64,000 nucleotides of DNA from NCBI GenBank assembly GCA_025603075.1, contig MU626281.1:101808-165807 (forward strand), given 5' to 3'. Numbering within the stretch: the first letter of the stretch is position 1; every line of letters starts with the position of its first letter. The position numbers and the translations under genes are program-made. This document shows positions 56,655 through 64,000 of this stretch, piece by piece. The notes beneath the pieces were generated by a model. The model had not been told where the DNA came from. It was given only the letters and a program-made list of their open reading frames with translations, and searched no databases. This DNA comes from Neoconidiobolus thromboides FSU 785 (taxonomy: Eukaryota; Entomophthoromycota; Entomophthoromycetes; Entomophthorales; Neoconidiobolaceae).

Positions 56655-56662
56655 TATAAAAG
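56655..56662 (+). promoter_or_regulatory. TATA box of the pirin gene
   Basis: TATAAAAG lies 95 bp before the start codon. It is followed by a leader made almost wholly of A, C and G (A-rich, hardly any T), typical of well-translated fungal mRNAs. Confidence 0.6.
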
Positions 56663-56756
56663 CAAAAGCAAAATAAAAGAATAAAGATCAAGAAATCAAA
56701 AAATCAAAATCAAAACAAAACAAATAAAACAACCAGAAAAACAACAAATATTTAAA

Positions 56757-57665
56757 ATGCCTGTAGCTGAAGTATTAAGAAAAGTAGTGCAAGAAGTAGT
56801 ATCTATTGAACAGCCCGAAGGTGCAGGCGCAACAGTTAGAAGAAGTATTGGAACTTATAACTTAAGAAATTTAGATCCATTTTTAATGTTAGATGAATTT
56901 AAAGTACAATTTCCTGCTGGGTTTCCCGACCATCCTCATAGAGGTTTCGAGACTGTAACTTATATGATTAGTGGAACCAACGAGCATGAAGATTTTAATG
57001 GAAACAAAGGAATTATTGGCCCAGGTGACTTACAATGGATGACAGCTGGTAAAGGTATTGTACATGCTGAAATGCCATTAGCCGAATCAAGTGAACCTGC
57101 AACTGGTTTACAATTATGGATCAATCTACCAGCTAAAGAAAAGATGTGTGAGCCATCTTATCAAGATTTAAAAGATTTAGAAATCCCAAGAGCAACACCT
57201 GAAGAAGGAATTGAACTTAAAGTAATTGCCGGTGAATCTTATGGAATAACCTCACCAATCCGTACCAAAAATCCAGTTTATTATATAGATTTTAAAATGG
57301 AACCAAATAAGTCAGCTTATCAAATTCTACCAGCAGAATTTACCACTGCATTTATTTATACACTTAAAGGTAGAGTAGAATTTCCTGAAAGCGGAAAGAT
57401 TATCAAAGCACATACAACAGTGGTGTTTGACAAAGAAGGAGGCGAAAAAGAAAGTAAGATCATAATGAAATCTCAAGATGAACCAGTTCATTTTGTTTTG
57501 ATTGCCGGAAAGCCACTTAATGAGCCAATCAAGCAATACGGTCCATTTGTAATGAATGATGAAGCTGGAATCAAGAAAACGTTTTTAGATTATCAATATG
57601 GAAGAAATGGATTTGAGAATGCTAAAGGATGGCAATCCGTTATTGGTAGAAGGGGTTCTATCTAG
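56757..57665 (+). CDS. Pirin
   Basis: 302 aa, intronless; normal pirin length. The N-terminal cupin metal ligands are all present: H59 and H61 in DHPHRGFETVTY, and H103 and E105 in IVHAEMP. GPGDLQWMTAGKG, GLQLWINLPAKEKM and PSYQDL are typical. Pirins bind iron; some act as quercetinases or nuclear cofactors. The actual substrate here is not predictable. A C-terminal cupin half follows with the usual loss of ligands. Confidence 0.94.
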   Translation: MPVAEVLRKVVQEVVSIEQPEGAGATVRRSIGTYNLRNLDPFLMLDEFKVQFPAGFPDHPHRGFETVTYMISGTNEHEDFNGNKGIIGPGDLQWMTAGKGIVHAEMPLAESSEPATGLQLWINLPAKEKMCEPSYQDLKDLEIPRATPEEGIELKVIAGESYGITSPIRTKNPVYYIDFKMEPNKSAYQILPAEFTTAFIYTLKGRVEFPESGKIIKAHTTVVFDKEGGEKESKIIMKSQDEPVHFVLIAGKPLNEPIKQYGPFVMNDEAGIKKTFLDYQYGRNGFENAKGWQSVIGRRGSI

Positions 57666-58201
57666 TTAAAATTATATATTTTATTTAATAAATTTATTTA
57701 GAAATTAACAGTTTCTTTATTTTAATTATTTTTGTGTTACCCAAATATCTATAAGATACTTTAGTTATATATAAAACATAAGCTTATTCATTATTTAAGT
57801 ATTATTATCATAGTAAAAACTATGTGATTTAATATAATATCAATACTAAATTCCCTTTAGTTCTACGAATCCCTTCGTTATATTTTATTATTTATAAGTG
57901 ACTTTCAAAACACACAAACTACATTTGTTTATTAATATTAAGAACTTATAATATTAAATATATTCGGAGTTCTCTTCTTTTCAGCTCACTCCACCTTAAG
58001 TGTTAGTACTCTTTGCCTTTCCTCACATTTAACCAAAAACACTACACGTATTTGTTTTGAATTTAAAAAAATTCAACTAAAATTTGAAGTTGAAATCATT
58101 TTGACCTCTGATTGGTTGAAATATTTTTAAAATCCCACAAGTCTACTATTTCAAATTTCTTAGGCGGCCTTTAAATTCTGCAACACTTCAACAGTAAATC
58201 T
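57666..58201. other. Intergenic region upstream of U1
   Basis: AT-rich. It presumably includes the U1 promoter just before 58202; no proximal element could be recognised. Confidence 0.55.
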
Positions 58202-58358
58202 TTACTTACCTGCCAGGGTCTCTTCGTGATCATGAAGGCGAAGGGGCTGGGAACAATCTAAGCATTGCACATCGGCTCTGAGAGTTTCCATGTCAGTTAA
58301 CTCTGATAACACTGGACAATTTTTGGTAGTGGGGTAAACGCGTTCGCGCGGATACCCT
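58202..58358 (+). ncRNA. U1 spliceosomal snRNA
   Basis: The 5' end carries ACTTACCTG (58204-58212), which pairs with the 5' splice site. Stem-loop I has the U1-70K loop GATCATGAAGG (vertebrate GATCACGAAGG) closed by CTTCG/CGAAG. Stem-loop II carries ATTGCAC, the U1A site. The Sm site AATTTTTGG is at 58318-58326. It is followed by the 3' stem-loop GGGTA..CGCG-TTCG-CGCG..TACCC. At about 157 nt it is close to the 164 nt of human U1 and far from the 568 nt of budding yeast. Its GC content stands out from its surroundings. Confidence 0.96.
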
Positions 58359-58752
58359 TTAACATAATAATAAATTTAAAATCTTAAATGATAGAAAAGT
58401 ATTAGATCTTTATTTCACTGTTGAAAAGCTTGCATCTCTGTTAGTTTTAAAGCTTAAGAATCTAAATTCAACTAATTCAACAGCTATAGATAAATATATA
58501 AGAAGCTATACAAAATCAGGTTTTAAATAGTGAGATAGTATAGTAATTTTTAAATTTAATGAGTATGAGGAATTGATTTTATACAAAATTGTTTTTAATG
58601 ATAAGATTATAATAAAATATCTTCAAAAATAAATCAGTAATGATTAAAAGCATTAAAATTTATTAAAAGTAAAATAAGAATTAGATTTGATATAAAACTA
58701 AACAAAATTTTAAAGTTGCTCTTTACACCCTTGATAGTAGTTATACTTCAAG

Positions 58753-59580
58753 TTATTGTTTTTTTTCATTGTCAGTATTCATTGTTACTGCGCTTGTATC
58801 TTTCTTATTGTCATCTAGCTGTATCTCAACACTAGTCTTATTCATTTGGTCATTTTGACTTATTGATTGTGTCGTATTGCTATTAAGTTGACTGATATCT
58901 AACTTTTTATTTTTTTCATCAGACATAGCTTTATTTACTTTTTGATTGCTATTGCTGTCCTTATTGTCAGTAGCATTCTTTTTAAAGTTTAAGACATCTG
59001 CTTTAATGTTAGTGTTTACTAATCCCTTTTTACCCAATAATTCAGTGTTAATATCGGCTCCTATTACAGCAGTTCCATTTTTTCCTTTCAATACCTTAGT
59101 TTTAACATCTAAATCCAATAGACTGCATCCATTGAAAAGACCCAATTTTACTGCGATTGAAAGTAAAGGCCCTAAATGAATCTCAAAGTTGATACCAAGT
59201 AAGCTAAAATGAGGATTGCAGCTTTTCTTTTTCTTTTTCTTCTTTTCTTTCTCTTTCTGTTTTGGAGTTATTGTAGTGTTTTTCTTTTCATCAATAATCG
59301 TATGGTTCGACGGAAGTGTGCCATTTGTTTCTTTGGGTGTTATAGTTTCATTCTTTATGCTCTCATTACTTTCTTTTATTAAAGGAATCACAACGTAAGT
59401 TTGCATTGGTTTATTATCAGTTTGATTAATATTAGTAGGAACGTAGTAATAATAGTTTCCATTATTTGACGTTGAGTTTAATGATAAGTCCGTTTGAGTT
59501 AAATTTGATGTAAGTGTAAGTATAGGGATAAGATTAGATAGTATAATGTAATAAAAGAAATTAAAATTAAAAGTACGCAT
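58753..59580 (-). CDS. Secreted repeat protein, short member of the ADV-repeat family
   Basis: 275 aa, intronless. It has a hydrophobic signal peptide (about 1-23), then a Thr/Asn/Ser-rich region with many potential N-glycosylation sites and a Lys run (about 110-120). The core is C-x30-C followed by SLLDLDVKTKVLKGKNG, AVIGADINTELLGKKGLV and NTNIKADVL, which aligns with the protein at 60566-62035, including the exact C-x30-C spacing. It has only about one and a half of the 33-residue repeats. The charged Asn/Asp/Lys tail is of low complexity. It is probably an extracellular or cell-wall protein. Function is unknown. Confidence 0.75.
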   Translation of the reverse strand: MRTFNFNFFYYIILSNLIPILTLTSNLTQTDLSLNSTSNNGNYYYYVPTNINQTDNKPMQTYVVIPLIKESNESIKNETITPKETNGTLPSNHTIIDEKKNTTITPKQKEKEKKKKKKKSCNPHFSLLGINFEIHLGPLLSIAVKLGLFNGCSLLDLDVKTKVLKGKNGTAVIGADINTELLGKKGLVNTNIKADVLNFKKNATDNKDSNSNQKVNKAMSDEKNKKLDISQLNSNTTQSISQNDQMNKTSVEIQLDDNKKDTSAVTMNTDNEKKQ

Positions 59581-60331
59581 AATGATATACCAACTTAATA
59601 AAACAACAAAGTTTTGATATTTTTATATCTTATTTTTATTTTAAATATCATATAGCTCAATGCTTCCCCAGACAACTTTGTACTTACTTCTCTATAGTAA
59701 ATAAAGAATATAGTTTTTGTTTTGCATTTTGGAAACTTTACTTAATGAGATATGATAAGATTAATTTTATTAAAGTTGAAGTCATCCTTGTAATAAACTA
59801 AATTTTAAAGTTTTCTAATGAAAATCTTCTATAAAATAATAAATATAAATACAAATATCTATACATTAAACTTTACGAATATACACAATATACTAAAGTG
59901 TCTTTGTTTGATATCATTACTAAGCTTTAAGGTGGAGTATGTTTTATATAAAGAATATGTAATATAAGTATGATAATTTATTAGTTAGTACTATCAAAAA
60001 CTAGGAAAACATGACTTACTTTTAGAATAAAAACTTGTATTAAAATAATTTAAATATTTGATTAACCATTTAAATTCATTTTTACTCCAGAAATAAAAAG
60101 AGTAAGGGACCTTAATTTTTATTTTTGTAAGGTCACACCCAACTCTAAAAATAAATTTGTTAAAATTTTTAAGGGGCATTTTCGAAATCTTATTACTGCC
60201 AGTTGGATTTGATCCAAAGTGTTAATTAGCAATGTGAACAAAAACTAATTTTTCAAACTTCATTCTCTTTTTAATAAAAGTAAGAACTTTAGTACCCAAC
60301 TTAGATTTCAAAAAGAATTTATTAAGTTAGA
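59581..60331. other. Divergent spacer
   Basis: No gene recognised between the short and the long ADV-repeat genes except the small frame at 60332. Confidence 0.55.
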
Positions 60332-60520
60332 ATGAAACTAGATAGTGAGAATGAAATTTTGGCGAAAGAATTAAGGAGTGATTCCAATTTCAAGAAGATA
60401 TTGGAGAGTTCACAAACTAAGTTAAATGAAGAATATACAAAATGGAGGAAAGTGAGAAGAAAGAGTATAAATATCTCAAAAATCCAACGAAGATTATTAT
60501 CTCAAAAAAGTAAAAACTAA
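60332..60520 (+). CDS. Possible small charged protein (62 aa)
   Basis: MKLDSENEIL to QKSKN. It is strongly charged and would form one helix with a basic end. The codon content is less AT-skewed than chance frames nearby. It matches nothing I know. It ends 45 bp before the next start, so it could also be a chance frame in that gene's leader. Confidence 0.3.
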   Translation: MKLDSENEILAKELRSDSNFKKILESSQTKLNEEYTKWRKVRRKSINISKIQRRLLSQKSKN

Positions 60521-60565
60521 TTACATCAAAAAATAGTACTCTACTAAATAATAAATATTAAAAAA

Positions 60566-62035
60566 ATGTACTTTAACAAATCTACTCTCTTAATCTCTTG
60601 CATCCTCGCTGCTTTAGTTTCTCCTTTATACATACAAGACACTCCCCAAAAAGATGGTGATTCTACCATGACTATTACTTCAACAAATAATGATAACTAT
60701 GCTACTACTCCAGTTTACGGAGGTAACAACGGAGGACATAATGGTGGTAACAACGGAGGACACAATGGTGGCCATTACGGAGGACACAATGGTGGTAATA
60801 ATGGAGGAAATAATGGAGGCCACAACGGTGGCAATAATGGAGGCCATTACGGAGGACACAATGGTGGCAATAATGGAGGAAATAATGGAGGCCATTACGG
60901 AGGACACAATGGTGGTAATAATGGAGGAAATAACGGAGGAAATAATGGAGGCCACAACGGTGGCAATAATGGAGGTAATAATGGAGGTAACAACGGAGGT
61001 AACAATGGAGGAAATAATGGAGGAAATAATGGAGGAAATAATGGAGGAAATAATGGAGGAAATAATGGAGGAAATAATGGAGGTCACAACGGTGGCAATA
61101 ATGGAGGCAACAATGGAGGTAACAACGGTGGTAATAATGGAGGAAATAACGGCGGAAATAATGGAGGAAATAATGGAGGAAATAATGGTGGCCACTATGG
61201 AGGAAATAACGGAAGTGGTAACGGTAACAATGGAAAGCGTCCATGTCGTCCAAAAAGAGGTTTATTAGGATTGAATATTGGTGCTAATGTCTTAAACCTT
61301 GTCAATGCTGATGTTGACCTTGATCTTCTTAGTAACTGTGGTTTATTAGACTTAGGAGTTAAAGCTGATGTTCTCAAAGGTAAAAATGGTCAAGCTTTGA
61401 TTGATGCTGATATCAGAGCAAAAGCATTATCCAAAGATGGGCTACTTAATGCTGATGTTAAGGCTGATGTTGCTAAAGATGGACATGGAAATTCTTTAGT
61501 ATCAGCTGATATTGATGCCGATGTTTTAAGTAAAAAAGGATTAGTTGATGCTAAAGTCAAAGCTGATGTTGCCAAAGGCAGCAATGGACAATCTTTAGTA
61601 TCAGCTGATGTCGATGCACATGTATTGAATAAAGACGGATTAGCTCAAGCTAAAGTTAAAGCTGATGTTGCCAAAGATGGACGTGGTAACTCTTTAGTAT
61701 CAGCCGATGTCGATGCTGATGTATTAGGTACTAAGAATGGACCTCATCTTGCAAACGTCGATGCTGATGTTGAAGTATTAAAAACTAAAGATAATCGTCC
61801 ACATATTCTCCCAGTTATTAACAGAAGAACCTTTGTTCCTTTAGCTTTACTTGCTCCAGTTGCTGAACAAGCTGTAGGTGGCATTGTTGCTCCTGTTCTT
61901 GGTGGAGTTGCTGGTAATGAGCTTGTTGGTTCTATTCTTGGCGGAGTCGCTAGCAAAGATTTAGTTAATGTTGATATTGACGCTGATGTTTTAAGTAATT
62001 CCCATGCAGACTCAAATACCGTACATATTCTTTAA
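60566..62035 (+). CDS. Secreted Gly/Asn/His-rich protein with 33-residue ADV repeats
   Basis: 489 aa, intronless. A signal peptide covers about 1-20. A low-complexity region of GGNNGG and GGHNGG units covers about 50-218. It is followed by a C-x30-C module (from CRPKRGLLGL to LLSNC). Then come about four tandem 33-residue repeats with the pattern VKADVAKxGxGxSLVSADVD/ADVLxKxGLxxAK (about 270-405), alternating small hydrophobic residues with turns as in a beta-solenoid. A Pro/Ala/Gly-rich C-terminus with a second VDIDADVL follows. Features fit an extracellular matrix, adhesion or wall protein. The His content could bind metal. No known family is recognised. Confidence 0.85.
   Translation: MYFNKSTLLISCILAALVSPLYIQDTPQKDGDSTMTITSTNNDNYATTPVYGGNNGGHNGGNNGGHNGGHYGGHNGGNNGGNNGGHNGGNNGGHYGGHNGGNNGGNNGGHYGGHNGGNNGGNNGGNNGGHNGGNNGGNNGGNNGGNNGGNNGGNNGGNNGGNNGGNNGGNNGGHNGGNNGGNNGGNNGGNNGGNNGGNNGGNNGGNNGGHYGGNNGSGNGNNGKRPCRPKRGLLGLNIGANVLNLVNADVDLDLLSNCGLLDLGVKADVLKGKNGQALIDADIRAKALSKDGLLNADVKADVAKDGHGNSLVSADIDADVLSKKGLVDAKVKADVAKGSNGQSLVSADVDAHVLNKDGLAQAKVKADVAKDGRGNSLVSADVDADVLGTKNGPHLANVDADVEVLKTKDNRPHILPVINRRTFVPLALLAPVAEQAVGGIVAPVLGGVAGNELVGSILGGVASKDLVNVDIDADVLSNSHADSNTVHIL
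60715..61220. repeat. Tandem repeat coding GGNNGG/GGHNGG
   Basis: About 500 bp of imperfect 12- and 18-bp units (GGAGGAAATAAT, GGTGGCAATAAT, GGAGGCCAC variants). Because the units are regular, all six frames stay open over long stretches; only the plus frame starting at 60566 has a signal peptide and conserved flanks. Confidence 0.95.
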
Positions 62036-63728
62036 TTAATTTCATTATATTCTTCTTAATCAAATAAAAATTATTAACTTTAGTTGTTTTGTTGTTTAAT
62101 TATTTGTTAATAATATGAGTTAGGCTTTATCAAGTTGAATAAATAATTTATCAACTTAAATTTCACTTTAAAATCTTGATTTTATTTAACGAGTTAGTTT
62201 AAAAATAGTTTATTATGTAGTTTGTATAGCTAAAGCTGATTTTTAAGATAATTTTTCTTAAAACAAATAATTTCTCTTATTACAAGTTAAAGTAACTAAG
62301 CATGAGAAGATTGATGGTTATACTCATTAAAATAAATAGTTAATAGATGGTTAATAGATATACTATTATAAATGTTATTAAGAAATCGTATTGTATAATT
62401 AAGACAGCCAATTCTGATAGTAACTTTGAAAACAAAAGTCACAGTATTTATAAAGATTTTAATATATAACGTGATTTACCTAGACTATTTTCTAGCAAAA
62501 GATTTCCTGTCAAATTTATATTTAATCAAAATTCCCAATGATTTGAATTTAACTTTATTAACAAAACATTTAGTTCATTTAAGATGCATGAATCAGAAAA
62601 TTATATATTTGAAAATAATTGTAAATTGACATACTTGAATAAAGAAAAGCAACAATTAATTAATATCAGGATGATAGTTTATGTTCTTCTATTTGGTTAT
62701 TTGTGAGTACTTGATTTGCTATCATATATAATGTTCTTACTTGAGCATTACTATTTTATAACAGTGTATTAATGACTGAATTTCCTTTTCTTCAATTATT
62801 GCATAGTTTAATCTATTTTTGTAGCATCGTTCAGAGCCTTTTGCTATGAATATATAGGGGTGTTTTTTTGGTCTTATTTTTTTCATTTCCTAAACGCTCT
62901 TTGAGTAGAAAAATTGCTAGTAAATTCTTAAAAAACACATCCCTATATCGAATTTCTTTTTATTCATAGAACTTAAATTTCCTTTGATTGATGTAAAAAA
63001 CAAAACGTACATGTATCAAGCAACTTTTTTCATTTTTCTATCACTCTTTTGTTATAATTTTCAACTCATATTATTTATTTAAGGTGTTGTTATTAGTTGG
63101 ATGGCCTTGAGTCATTTAAATTATCATTGAATTTTGAAGTAAATACTAGCTAAATAATTGACTCTTGGAAATACAATAACACACAATATAATAAATTATG
63201 ACATTAAACATACCAAAAACGTCAATTTATTATGATGAAAATAAACTATTAACGCATATTTGATTTATTATTATATAGCTAGAATAGCCATTAAAAAAAT
63301 TAAAACATGTGTTAAAAAGCCCAAATAGAAAAAATAAGAAATTTGGATTAAATACCTAAAAATAGGATGGAGTAAGAATAAAAAGTTAGCTTAAATTGAA
63401 AAAGTATAAAATTAAGGGATGAATTAAAAGAGCAGACCAAGTTTGAATAGAAAACTTGATTCAAAATACAAAACTAGTTTAATGTTTTTAAGGGGAAGTA
63501 CAGTTTAGTCATTGAAAATGTGATGTAAAAAAGCATAAAAATTTAATATTACAAAGTATATTAAAATACGTTTTAAGTTAGTAGATTTCTAGGGGCAAAA
63601 ATTGAAATTAAAAGTCATAGTTTGGTAGTTTGAAATAAAGAATATAAAAGGGGCCTAAAAAGCGAGTAAAAGTTTATAAAAAAAGCAGTTTAAACTACTT
63701 ACTTTAATATTACATAACAACTAAAAAT
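62036..63728. other. Gene-free stretch
   Basis: No supported gene; it contains palindromic copy 16. Confidence 0.6.
62852..62948 (+). mobile_element. Palindromic MITE-like element, copy 16
   Basis: Left ATATAGGGGTGTTTTTTTG; centre TCCTAAACGCTCTTTGAGTA; right ACACATCCCTATAT. Slightly shortened. Confidence 0.85.
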
Positions 63729-64000
63729 ATGCTTTTAAAATACACTCTACTTTTAGTTCCTTCCTTATCTAATGTACTATCTGCCCCTATCTTTTTAGAA
63801 GACCCAAGCTTAGTCAACAATAGTTTGTTAAGAACTATACCTACTGGAAGCGATTCAGATGCTATCGAAAGTTTATTAAATAGAAGATACTTCAATAATG
63901 GTTATGAACATGGAGGGCATAATGGAGGTAATAATGGAGGTAATAATGGAGGAAATAATGGAGGTAACAACGGTGGTAACAATGGAGGAAATAATGGAGG
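63729..64000 (+). CDS. Secreted Gly/Asn/His-rich protein, second long member (cut by window end)
   Basis: The frame starts MLLKYTLLLVPSLSNVLSAP, a clear signal peptide with cleavage near 19. After a short Ser/Leu/Asn stretch it enters the same GGHNGG/GGNNGG repeat (from about 63910) as the gene at 60566 and runs off the window. It is open to the last base. It probably continues into a C-x30-C and ADV-repeat module, which cannot be seen here. Confidence 0.75.
   Translation, partial: MLLKYTLLLVPSLSNVLSAPIFLEDPSLVNNSLLRTIPTGSDSDAIESLLNRRYFNNGYEHGGHNGGNNGGNNGGNNGGNNGGNNGGNNG

Noticed and set aside
60680-61268. Long open frames of 170-192 aa on both strands over the GGNNGG repeat
   Set aside because: They are frame shadows of the regular repeat units. 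Only the plus frame from 60566 has a signal peptide and conserved non-repeat flanks.

Overview
This is nuclear DNA of a fungus. It is very AT-rich. Most conserved genes are broken by short GT-AG introns of about 45-60 bp. The gene set is fungal: a Bem2-like RasGEF/PH/RhoGAP giant, a PacC/Rim101-type zinc finger, a tyrosinase, and Mak11, Mms21 and Isc1-like genes. CHFR-like proteins that still carry the C-terminal PBZ zinc finger, together with the extreme AT content, point to an early-diverging lineage. An entomophthoralean such as Conidiobolus is my best guess, but the sequence alone does not prove it.

Layout. Bases 1-8.4 kb are decayed: two relics of a secreted alpha/beta-hydrolase family, several short palindromic elements and one small PacC-like zinc-finger gene. 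From 8.5 to 25.6 kb lies a conserved block: BEM2-like, a box C/D snoRNA, SmF and DPH1 (divergent pair), a small membrane protein, and three peroxiredoxin-like-2 (PRXL2) paralogues with a tRNA-Leu between them. Bases 25.6-31.9 kb are gene-poor, with a third hydrolase relic, repeats and a solo LTR. From 31.9 to 41.5 kb are an intronless homeodomain gene and three intronless CHFR-like FHA/RING/PBZ genes. From 41.6 to 47.2 kb are MMS21, ETF-alpha, DPH6 and an Isc1-like sphingomyelinase. From 48 to 50 kb are two more pseudogenes (hydrolase and S28 peptidase). From 51 to 64 kb are MAK11, a tyrosinase, pirin, U1 snRNA, and three secreted repeat proteins, the last cut off by the window end.

Two gene classes stand out. 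Housekeeping genes are intron-rich and single-copy. The lineage-expanded genes (CHFR-like, homeodomain, tyrosinase, secreted repeat proteins) and pirin have no coding introns. The most notable non-coding structure is a family of about 105-bp imperfect palindromes centred on AGCGCT, with at least 16 copies here. One copy was later split by a 464-bp solo-LTR-like insertion flanked by a 4-bp duplication. Functional links are modest: DPH1 and DPH6 serve the same diphthamide pathway, Mak11, the snoRNA and the tRNA serve ribosomes and translation, and SmF and U1 both belong to the spliceosome.
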